DNA of 11,049 nt. Origin: Thermoleophilaceae bacterium. GTDB lineage: Bacteria > Actinomycetota > Thermoleophilia > Solirubrobacterales > Thermoleophilaceae. Below are positions 1 through 5,936 of this stretch, piece by piece; positions within the stretch are counted from its first letter, which is position 1; every line of letters begins with the position of its first letter. Below the pieces are notes generated by a model. That model saw only the letters and a list, made by a program, of their open reading frames with translations. It ran no database searches and had not been told where the DNA came from. The position numbers and the translations under genes were made by a program. Where the stretch lies: contig JACCYP010000317.1 of NCBI GenBank assembly GCA_013696425.1, positions 1-11,049 on the forward strand, given 5' to 3'.

Positions 1-759
1 CTGATGTACTGGGCGCTGCGCAAGGGCGGCGTCGAGCGCCCGCGCGCTGCCTGCCGGCTCGTGGCCTTCCTGTGCATCCAGTACGTCGTCTACCTCTCGG
101 CGCTCGTGATCTTCGGGGTCCTGCTGCGCGCGGGGGTGCTCCCGGGCGACAACCCGAAGGGCGGCACGATCATCCCCGCCGCCGTGGCCGGCGTCGTCCT
201 CGTGCTGATCCTGCTGATCGCGCGCATCCCGGGGAACTTCGACCGCCAGGTGCAGCGCCTCGGCACGCGCAAGCGCTTCGCGAAGTTCGCCGCGCGGATC
301 GCCACCGTGCCGGCGCTGGTGGCAACCGGCGTGCGCACCGCGGGCGACATCGTGCGCGACAAGCGCCGCGGCCCGCCCGCGGTGGTGGGCTCGGTCGGCT
401 TCTGGACGTGCAACATCGGGGCGCTCTGGGCCTGCTTCCACGCCTATGGCGTGGAGATCCAGTTCGGCGCGCTCGTGCAGGGCTTCTTCGTCGGCACGGC
501 CGCGAACCTGTTTCCCTCCCCGGCCGGCGGGGTGGGCACGCTCGACGCCGGCCTGATCGGATCGTTCATCCTCTTCGGCATATCCGAGGACGAGGTGTTC
601 CCGGTGATCCTCACCTACCGCTTCGCCTTCTACTGGCTGCCGATCATTCCCGGCCTGATGATGTTCCTGAGGCTGCGCGGCACCGTGCACAGGTGGGAGG
701 CCGAACGGAAGGCCGAGGGCTATACTTCAAAAAGTAAAGTGAAAGCGGAGGTAACGTGA
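1..759 (+). CDS. Flippase-like integral membrane protein (LPG synthase TM / UPF0104 family), C-terminal part
   Basis: The reading frame is open at the left edge, so this is the C-terminal part of a gene whose start lies outside the window; about 252 codons are visible. Counting from the Met at base 4, hydrophobic segments lie near residues 19-41, 56-76, 126-148, 153-170, 183-193 and 199-223. The motif PSPAGGVGTLDAG (171-183) followed by LTYRFAFYWLPIIPG (203-217) is the family signature of the LPG synthase transmembrane domain (PF03706), related to the MprF N-terminus and archaeal AglD. Such proteins sit in the cytoplasmic membrane and are linked to lipid or lipid-linked sugar translocation. 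The substrate cannot be read from the sequence. The C-terminal tail is short, charged and cytoplasmic-looking, with unusually AT-rich codons that coincide with signals for trxB. The TGA stop overlaps the trxB GTG start. The family call is firm; the function is general. Confidence 0.88.
   Translation: MMYWALRKGGVERPRAACRLVAFLCIQYVVYLSALVIFGVLLRAGVLPGDNPKGGTIIPAAVAGVVLVLILLIARIPGNFDRQVQRLGTRKRFAKFAARIATVPALVATGVRTAGDIVRDKRRGPPAVVGSVGFWTCNIGALWACFHAYGVEIQFGALVQGFFVGTAANLFPSPAGGVGTLDAGLIGSFILFGISEDEVFPVILTYRFAFYWLPIIPGLMMFLRLRGTVHRWEAERKAEGYTSKSKVKAEVT
721..752 (+). promoter_or_regulatory. Putative trxB promoter -10 and ribosome binding site inside the upstream gene's 3' end
   Basis: A TATACT hexamer at 721-726 matches a -10 element. 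A strong Shine-Dalgarno sequence, GGAGGT, lies at 747-752, three bases before the GTG start of trxB at 756. The stretch 721-746 is A-rich in an otherwise very GC-rich region, although it encodes the tail of the flippase-like protein. No convincing -35 box is seen 16-18 bases upstream. The ribosome binding site is well supported. The promoter is a guess that would let trxB be transcribed apart from the upstream gene. Confidence 0.45.
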
Positions 760-1763
760 GCGAGACCGAAAACGTGGTGATCGTCGGATCGGGGCCAGCG
801 GGCTACACCGCAGCCCTGTACGCCTCGCGGGCCGACCTGAACCCGGTCGTGATCGAGGGATTCGCCTGGGGCGGCCTGCTCCAGCAGACCACTGACGTCG
901 AGAACTACCCCGGCTACCCCGACGGCATCATGGGCCCGGAGATGATGCAGCAGTTCCGCGATCAGGCGGAGCGTTTCGGCACCCGCTTCATCACCGACGA
1001 CGCCACGCGCATCGAACTCTCGAAGGACGGCGGCCTGCACACGGTGTGGGTCGGCGACCAGGAGATCTCCGGGCGCACCGTGATCCTCGCGATGGGCGCC
1101 GAGCCGAAGAAGCTCGGCGTGCCCGGCGAGGAGGAGCTCTCCGCCAAGGGCGTCTCCTACTGCGCCACATGCGACGCGGCTTTCTTCCGCGACAAGCCGA
1201 CGATGATCATCGGCGGCGGAGACACGGCCATGGAGGAGGCGATCTTCCTCTCGAAGTTCGCTTCGAAGGTCGGCATCGTCCACCGCCGCGACGAGTTCCG
1301 CGCCTCGAAGATCATGATCGACCGCGCTCGCGAGACCGAGAACATCGAGCTGCTCACGCCCTACGTGGTGAAGAGCTTCGACGGCAACGGCAAGCTCGAC
1401 AAGGTCGTGCTCGAGCACACCGAGGGCGGTGAGGACCGCGTGGAGGACATCGACGGCGCCTTCGTCGCGATCGGCCACCAGCCGCTCTCGCACCTCGTCG
1501 AAGGGCAGGTTAAGCTCACCGAGGACGGCAACGTCGTCACCGAGGAGCCCTCGACTCGAACGGGCGTCCCGGGCGTGTTCGCCGCCGGCGACCTGGTGGA
1601 TCACACCTACCGCCAGGCGGTGACCGCCGCCGGCTCCGGCTGCCGAGCCGCCCTCGACGCTGAGTGGTACCTGCGCGACACCCCGCCCGACCCCGAGCGC
1701 AATTGGTCGCCGGACCCTGACAAGGTCGAAGCGGCGGCCGAGGCTGCCGCCGCCGGCGAGTAG
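756..1763 (+). CDS. trxB: Thioredoxin reductase (NADPH)
   Basis: This cytosolic FAD flavoenzyme uses NADPH to reduce thioredoxin, supplying the main disulfide-reducing pathway. The 335-residue protein has all expected motifs in order: FAD-binding GSGPAG (11-16), redox-active CATC (Cys136, Cys139), NADPH-binding GGGDTA (153-158), the 2'-phosphate-binding HRRDEFRAS segment (176-184) typical of NADPH specificity, and the second FAD motif GVFAAGD (273-279) followed by RQAVTAAGSGCRAALDAEWYL. After residue 308 there is a Pro-, Asp- and Ala-rich tail of about 28 residues beyond the usual end of the family, probably flexible. The GTG start is fixed by the strong GGAGGT sequence just upstream and by the 4-base overlap with the preceding stop, implying coupled translation. 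No thioredoxin gene is adjacent, unlike the trxB-trxA pairs common in other actinobacteria. It converges on the cyclase gene, with a probable terminator between them. Confidence 0.97.
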   Translation: MSETENVVIVGSGPAGYTAALYASRADLNPVVIEGFAWGGLLQQTTDVENYPGYPDGIMGPEMMQQFRDQAERFGTRFITDDATRIELSKDGGLHTVWVGDQEISGRTVILAMGAEPKKLGVPGEEELSAKGVSYCATCDAAFFRDKPTMIIGGGDTAMEEAIFLSKFASKVGIVHRRDEFRASKIMIDRARETENIELLTPYVVKSFDGNGKLDKVVLEHTEGGEDRVEDIDGAFVAIGHQPLSHLVEGQVKLTEDGNVVTEEPSTRTGVPGVFAAGDLVDHTYRQAVTAAGSGCRAALDAEWYLRDTPPDPERNWSPDPDKVEAAAEAAAAGE

Positions 1764-1790
1764 GCGGGTCTCCTCGCCGCTCGTCAGAGG

Positions 1791-1813
1791 CGGCCGACTC
1801 AGTCGGCCGACTG
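1791..1813. terminator. Double palindrome, probable two-way terminator between convergent genes
   Basis: The spacer after trxB holds two copies of CGGCCGAC (1791-1798 and 1804-1811). The first copy pairs with GTCGGCCG at 1802-1809 to give an 8-bp GC-rich stem with a 3-base loop. Bases 1800-1813 are also a perfect 14-bp palindrome, so alternative folds exist. The plus-strand sequence that follows is only mildly T-rich (TGTTGTCGTTCT). A symmetric GC-rich stem between two converging genes suggests termination in both directions, but the weak T-tract leaves this uncertain. Confidence 0.5.
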
Positions 1814-1822
1814 TTGTCGTTC

Positions 1823-3568
1823 TCAGTTCGACCAGACGCGCATGGGCGCGGCGCGCCCGCGTACCTCGACCTCGCCCACGTCGCGCAGCTCGCCCGCGTC
1901 GGAGAGCAGGTCGTGTGTCGTCTCCGAGAGCAGGATCGAGGTACCGATCGCCTTCGTCATGCCCTCGAGGCGCGCGGCCACGTTGGTGGTGTCCCCGACC
2001 GTCGTGTACTCCATGCGCTGCGCGGAGCCGACGGTGCCCGACATCACCGAGCCGCTGTTGAGGCCGACGCCCATGCGGAAGCCGTCCTCGGTGAGGCCCC
2101 GCTCGCGCAGCCAGGCGTTGAAGCGCTCGAGGCGCGCGCCGGTCATGTCGCGGGCCGCTGCCAGCGCGCGGTCAGCGTGGGTCTCGTCCGGCACGGGCGC
2201 GCCGAACACGGCCATGATCCCGTCGCCCATGTAGGCGACGATCGTGCCGCCGGCCTCGAGCAGGGCATCGCTCATCTCGCTTAGGTAGGCGTTCAGGACC
2301 TCGATCACCGTGGCGGCGGACTGGTGCTCCGCGAACGTCGTGAAGCCGCGCAGGTCGGAGAAGAGAACGGTGGCCTCGAGCTCGACGCCCGCGAGCCCGG
2401 ATTCCTCGTCGGCCTGGGCCACTACGGCGTCCACCACCGGTCCCGGCACGAAGCGCGCGAACACCCCGCGCAGGCGCCGGCGCTCGCGCACCTCGGTCAC
2501 GTACTCGACGGTCGAGGCGCCCGCCGCCCCGACGACGAGGCCGAGCACCGGAGCCGCCACCGGCAGGATCTCGCCGGAGTCGAAGGCGAGCTGCGTGAGC
2601 ACCAGGTAGAGCGCCAGGGCGGCGAGCGAGAGCGCCAGCGTGCGCGTGACCCTCAGCCTGAGCATCGCGAGCGGGGCGAGCAGGGCGAGCGCCAGCACGA
2701 GCGCCACCTCGAGCCACCGCGGCACCCCTCGAAGCGGCACATCGCCGAGCACGGTGGCGATGGCGTTCGCCTGGAGTTCGGCACCCGGCATGAAATCGTT
2801 GCCGCGCGCGGAGGTGGGGTGGATGTCCTGCTCGGTGTCCGCCGTCACGCCGACGACCACGATCTTGTCCTTCAGCGCGTCGCGCGGGACCCTGCCCCGC
2901 AGCACGTCGAGCCACTCGTAGCGCGGCACGGTCCGGTTGCCCCCGGCGAAGTCGATCCAGGCGCCACCGTCGCGGAAGGCGTCGCGCTCCGGCTTCAAGC
3001 CCTCGCGCGCCGCCCGTGCGGCCACCACGGCGAAGGAGTCGAGGCCGAGTGTCGAGAACGGCAGTCGCCGGATCACGCCTCCGGATGCCACGGGGAAGAA
3101 GCCGTTGCCGGGGAAGGCGCCGGCGTCCCGCACCACCTCGTCGCCGCCGAAGATCGTGGTCTTGCCGCCGGGCAGCACGGAGGTGGTGGCGAGCACGACC
3201 GGGCGCGCGCGGGAGACGGCCTCGTAGAGCGCCTCGTCGGCCTCCGGGTCCTTGCTCGCCTCGGTGAGCTGCACGTCGTAGGCGATCAGCTTCGGGTCGT
3301 AGCGGCGCAGCTCGTCGACGAAGCGCGCCTGATCTGCGCGGGGGAGCGGCCACGAGCTCTTGAGTCCAAGCAGCGTGCGGTCGTCCACCGCCACGACTAC
3401 GACGTCCTTCGAAGGCTTCTGCGCGCCGCGCACCTCGAAGCGGGCGTCGACGCTCGCGTTCTCGGCCCTGTCGAGCACGCCGGTGAACAGCGCGGTGAGG
3501 CCGGCACCGCCAGCCACCAGCGCGGCGAGGGCCATCAGCCAGCGGCGGCGACGCTGGCGGGCGCTCAC
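1823..3568 (-). CDS. CHASE2-domain class III adenylate/guanylate cyclase, membrane-bound
   Basis: This 581-residue receptor cyclase should convert a nucleoside triphosphate to cAMP or cGMP in response to an external signal. A membrane segment (about 11-31) follows a basic N-terminus. Residues 34-275 form an extracytoplasmic CHASE2 sensor, with the recognisable stretches NASVDARFEVRG, VVVVAVDD, KIVVVGVTADTEQDIHPT and MPGAELQANAI. Three membrane segments follow near 286-306, 308-327 and 333-353, then a transducer-like linker (RERRRLRGVFARFVP, 361-375). The catalytic domain (397-580) has the metal-binding aspartates D405 (FSDLRGFT) and D449 (YMGDG), T522 at the base-contacting position (class IIIb style), and N529 and R533 of NVAAR. 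The position usually held by the base-recognising lysine, four residues before D449, is Ala445, so the substrate is uncertain. The GTG start lies 7 bases after the FecR-like gene's stop with no clear ribosome binding site, suggesting translational coupling and one shared operon. Confidence 0.93.
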   Translation of the reverse strand: MSARQRRRRWLMALAALVAGGAGLTALFTGVLDRAENASVDARFEVRGAQKPSKDVVVVAVDDRTLLGLKSSWPLPRADQARFVDELRRYDPKLIAYDVQLTEASKDPEADEALYEAVSRARPVVLATTSVLPGGKTTIFGGDEVVRDAGAFPGNGFFPVASGGVIRRLPFSTLGLDSFAVVAARAAREGLKPERDAFRDGGAWIDFAGGNRTVPRYEWLDVLRGRVPRDALKDKIVVVGVTADTEQDIHPTSARGNDFMPGAELQANAIATVLGDVPLRGVPRWLEVALVLALALLAPLAMLRLRVTRTLALSLAALALYLVLTQLAFDSGEILPVAAPVLGLVVGAAGASTVEYVTEVRERRRLRGVFARFVPGPVVDAVVAQADEESGLAGVELEATVLFSDLRGFTTFAEHQSAATVIEVLNAYLSEMSDALLEAGGTIVAYMGDGIMAVFGAPVPDETHADRALAAARDMTGARLERFNAWLRERGLTEDGFRMGVGLNSGSVMSGTVGSAQRMEYTTVGDTTNVAARLEGMTKAIGTSILLSETTHDLLSDAGELRDVGEVEVRGRAAPMRVWSN

Positions 3569-3575
3569 GGGCGGG

Positions 3576-4592
3576 TCAGCGCTTGCGGGCGCGGGCCGTG
3601 TAGCTCTTCGGCGCCCGGACCGAAACGGTCCGCTTCTTCACGAAGTCGCGCACCGCGACGATGCCCTCGGTGACCCTGATCGTGGTCGATTTGCAGGTGT
3701 CGTTCGTGGTCCACTGCGTTCCGCGCACGGTGCCGGCGGCGTGGTTGCCACGGGTCTGGAAGTTGTCCTTGGACTTCACGAACACCCGCCGCTTCTTCGG
3801 CTTGCGCCTGGAGGCCTTCGACTTGGAGCGCGACTTGCGCTTGTCGCCCCTAGGACAACCGGTCAGCTTCTCGGAGAGCTTGAGCTGGGTGAGCCTGCCC
3901 ATCTGGTCGACGATCACGAGGCCGAGGGAGACATCGGCGGTGGAGGTACCGCCGAACTTGTCCTTCGCCACCGTGATCCGGGCGGTGCCCTTGCGGGTGT
4001 CCACCTCGGAGCGATCCTTGATGAGCGTCGCGGCCAGGAGCTTGGTGAACACCTTCTGGCCCGGCTGGCGCACGAGCACGGTGCCCGTGAGAGGCGTGAT
4101 CACCTGGGTCTGGTCCTGTGTGGGCGTGGGTCCGGTCTGGGTGGGCGTGGGGGGCGGCGCCGTGACCGGCAGCGGCTCGGGGCCGGTGATCGTTGAGACG
4201 CACGGCGAGGGGTTGCCGCAGTCCCCGCCGCCATAAATTCCGAGGGAGCCGCCGCCGCGATCGGAGTACGGCGCCGGGCTCGGTGCCACCCGGATCGTCC
4301 GCGACTGGCCGGCGGGGATGTCAGTGAACCCGCAGAGGGTGTAGCCCGGCGAGCCTCCGCCACCGCACGCGCCGCCCGGGCCGGTGGCGCTCGCCACGGT
4401 GTAGCCCGAGCCGATCGGGAAGCGGAACTCCACCGAGTCGATCTGCTCGAGGGCGTCGCTGGTGTTCGTGACGGTCAGGGTCAGCGTGCCGTCGCCGTTG
4501 TGGGTGAAGACGCCGAAGCCCTGGGTCGCCGCATGGGCCGGGGCGGCGGCGAGTCCGAGTGCGAGCACCGTTAATACGAGCAGCCGTCGCAT
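3576..4592 (-). CDS. Secreted FecR-like domain protein
   Basis: The 338-residue product (from ATG at 4592; a TTG one codon upstream at 4595 is an alternative) starts with a clear signal peptide, with hydrophobic LLVLTVLALGLAAA and likely cleavage after AHA near residue 22. Residue numbers here count from that TTG. Residues 24-105 look like a beta-sandwich adhesion-type module (FTHNGDGTLTLTVTNTSD). A Pro/Thr linker spans about 140-165. Residues 166-339 resemble a FecR-type domain: GTVLVRQPG, VDTRKGTARITVA, a very basic insert (251-275), then RGTQW (291-295) and VRDF. Six cysteines (77, 88, 126, 132, 247, 301) could form disulfides outside the cell. There is no membrane anchor after the signal peptide. 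In classical systems FecR relays a signal to a sigma factor, but no sigma gene is nearby. Here the protein is co-directional with a CHASE2 cyclase 7 bases downstream, so a role as its periplasmic or wall-side partner is inferred. The exact ligand is unknown. Confidence 0.8.
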   Translation of the reverse strand: MRRLLVLTVLALGLAAAPAHAATQGFGVFTHNGDGTLTLTVTNTSDALEQIDSVEFRFPIGSGYTVASATGPGGACGGGGSPGYTLCGFTDIPAGQSRTIRVAPSPAPYSDRGGGSLGIYGGGDCGNPSPCVSTITGPEPLPVTAPPPTPTQTGPTPTQDQTQVITPLTGTVLVRQPGQKVFTKLLAATLIKDRSEVDTRKGTARITVAKDKFGGTSTADVSLGLVIVDQMGRLTQLKLSEKLTGCPRGDKRKSRSKSKASRRKPKKRRVFVKSKDNFQTRGNHAAGTVRGTQWTTNDTCKSTTIRVTEGIVAVRDFVKKRTVSVRAPKSYTARARKR

Positions 4593-4597
4593 CAAGA

Positions 4598-4629
4598 TCC
4601 CACTATAGGCCCGAAGCGGGTGAGTGGGG
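4598..4629 (-). promoter_or_regulatory. Intercistronic stem-loop and possible internal -10 before the FecR-like gene
   Basis: Only 36 bases separate the kinase stop from the FecR-like start. They contain a nested inverted repeat: outer arms 4598-4604 and 4623-4629 (7 pairs, one of them G-U) and inner arms 4610-4613 and 4617-4620 around a 3-base loop. On the minus strand the same stretch reads TATAGT (4607-4602), six bases before the TTG codon, which would suit a leaderless start. No U-run follows, so a strong terminator is unlikely. Either an attenuating or processing hairpin or an internal promoter is possible. The sequence cannot choose between them. Confidence 0.3.
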
Positions 4630-4631
4630 AC

Positions 4632-5876
4632 TTACTCCAGCGCGACCAGCGCCAGGTCCGCGAACAGCGTCGCGCGCGCCAGGTCCTCGGCTCCGTAGAG
4701 CTCTCCGTCGCGGCGGTCGAGCACGGTCAGCACGCCGCGCACCAGACCGTTCTCCTCGAGCGGGATCACGAGCATGGTGTGGGGCACATACCCCGTTCCG
4801 GCGGCGATCCCGGCGGCAAAGCGCGAGTCGCCGCGGCAGTCGGAGATCACCTCGGCGCGCGCGCTCTGCGCGACGGCGCCGGCGATGCCCTCGCCGGGCC
4901 CAAGTGTGACGCCCACTATCTCCTCGGCCCCGGCCCCCCACGCCGCCTGGTAGACGAGCCCGCCGGCAGAGTCGACCAGCGCGATCGAGGTCGCGGCGGC
5001 GTCGAAGAGGCCGGCTGCGGTGCGGGCGATCGACTCGAGCACCTCGCGCTTGGGCTCGGGGCCGGGGGCGCTCAGCTCGACACCCCTGCCACCGACTTCG
5101 GCCAGCGGCTGGCCGAGCTCTTCGGCGAACGTCGCGGCAGAGGCCTGGCGGTCCTCGGGCATCGGCTGGAGTGCCTGGAAGAGTGGTTCGCGGATCGGCT
5201 TCGCCGAGCGGGGAAGCTGGGCCACCAGCTCCTCCTGGTGGCCGAAGGGCGGCGGCTTGCCGCCGAGGAGCGTCCAGAGCGTGGCCGCGATCCCGTACAC
5301 GTCGCTGCGCGCGGAGGCGTTGCCGGCGATCATCACCTCGGGCGCCATGAAGCCCGGCGTGCCGATGGCGGTTGTGGCTCCGTCCGCGCTCACCACGCGC
5401 GCGATCCCGAAGTCCACGAGCACCACGCCCTCGGCGGAGAGGATCAGGTTCGAGGGCTTCACGTCGCGGTGCACCACCTGCTGGCCGTGCACGTACTCGA
5501 GCGCCTCGCAGGCGTTGCGGGTGAACATGAGCACCTCGTCGAGATCGATGCCGGGCTGGCCGTGGTCCTGGAGCACCTCGAGCAGGCTGGGCCCCTCGAT
5601 CAGCTCCATCACGAGGAACCGGTCGCGACCCTGGGCGAAGTGGTCGAGCACCTTCACCACGCGTTCGTGGTCGAGCCGGGCAAGCAGCCGGCCCTCGATC
5701 TCGAAGCGCCGCGCCTGGGCGGGGTCGATGAGCTGCTTAACGGCCACCTCGCCGCCCGTGCGCTGGTCGCGTGCGATGAAGACGGCTCCCATCGCACCCT
5801 GCGACAGAGGCGTCTCGACCTTGTAGCGGTCGGCCAGCGTCTTGCCGGACAGCTCTGTGCCCTGTGGGTCCGACAT
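4632..5876 (-). CDS. Soluble Ser/Thr protein kinase with C-terminal GAF domain
   Basis: A 414-residue Hanks-type kinase. The glycine loop LSQGAMGAVF (24-33), ATP-anchoring Lys47 in VAVK, catalytic HRDVKPSN (136-143, Asp138), metal-binding DFG (155-157) and GTPGFMAPE (172-180) are all intact, so the enzyme should be active. The kinase fold ends near residue 256. After a short linker, residues about 276-414 form a GAF domain (ATSIALVDSAGGLVYQAAWG, GEGIAGAVAQSA, MLVIPLEENGLVRGVLTVLD) that ends at the C-terminus. GAF domains bind small ligands or dimerise, so activity may depend on an intracellular ligand, conceivably a cyclic nucleotide. There is no membrane segment and there are no PASTA repeats, unlike PknB. 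The ATG at 5876 is chosen because the kinase domain begins right after it. The open frame extends further upstream, but there it is non-coding shadow opposite the cNMP-binding gene. It precedes the FecR-like gene by 36 bases on the same strand, so a three-gene operon with the cyclase is likely. Confidence 0.92.
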   Translation of the reverse strand: MSDPQGTELSGKTLADRYKVETPLSQGAMGAVFIARDQRTGGEVAVKQLIDPAQARRFEIEGRLLARLDHERVVKVLDHFAQGRDRFLVMELIEGPSLLEVLQDHGQPGIDLDEVLMFTRNACEALEYVHGQQVVHRDVKPSNLILSAEGVVLVDFGIARVVSADGATTAIGTPGFMAPEVMIAGNASARSDVYGIAATLWTLLGGKPPPFGHQEELVAQLPRSAKPIREPLFQALQPMPEDRQASAATFAEELGQPLAEVGGRGVELSAPGPEPKREVLESIARTAAGLFDAAATSIALVDSAGGLVYQAAWGAGAEEIVGVTLGPGEGIAGAVAQSARAEVISDCRGDSRFAAGIAAGTGYVPHTMLVIPLEENGLVRGVLTVLDRRDGELYGAEDLARATLFADLALVALE

Positions 5877-5883
5877 CGAGGCG

Positions 5884-5889
5884 AGCCTA
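5884..5889 (-). promoter_or_regulatory. Putative -10 of the kinase operon, leaderless start
   Basis: On the minus strand TAGGCT fits the TANNNT form of actinobacterial -10 elements and lies 7 bases before the kinase ATG. No Shine-Dalgarno sequence is present, so a leaderless or near-leaderless transcript is plausible. No clear -35 box is seen. Confidence 0.35.
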
Positions 5890-5923
5890 ACCGGGGGGCC
5901 GTGACGAGCGCCGCCCGATCGGA

Positions 5924-5929
5924 TACGGT
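5924..5929 (+). promoter_or_regulatory. Putative -10 of the cNMP-binding gene operon, leaderless start
   Basis: TACGGT (TANNNT form) lies 7 bases before the ATG at 5937, and no Shine-Dalgarno sequence precedes that start. A short perfect palindrome, CCGATCGG (5915-5922), sits immediately upstream and could be an operator, though 8 bp is easily met by chance in such DNA. The 60-bp gap 5877-5936 thus seems to hold two back-to-back promoters. Confidence 0.35.
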
Positions 5930-5936
5930 CGCGCCG

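Noticed and set aside
696..736. SigR-type (GGAA-N18-GTT) stress promoter before trxB
   Set aside because: A GGAA is present at 707-710, but no GTT follows at the required spacing.
720..1604. Long minus-strand open frame opposite trxB
   Set aside because: It mirrors trxB codons in a high-GC sequence, shows no recognisable family, and trxB has complete motifs.
2324..3673. Long plus-strand open frame opposite the cyclase
   Set aside because: Its composition is rich in Arg, His, Gly and Glu with no domain; the opposite strand encodes a clear CHASE2 cyclase.
4620..5936. In-frame upstream extension of the cNMP-binding protein over the whole kinase gene
   Set aside because: The 439 extra codons lie antisense to a kinase with intact motifs and show no domain. 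They arise from high-GC codon bias, so the start at 5937 was chosen.
5895..5936. Crp-type operator (TGTGA-N6-TCACA) between kinase and cNMP-binding genes
   Set aside because: Only a GTGAC half-site (5901-5905) is present, with no matching other half.
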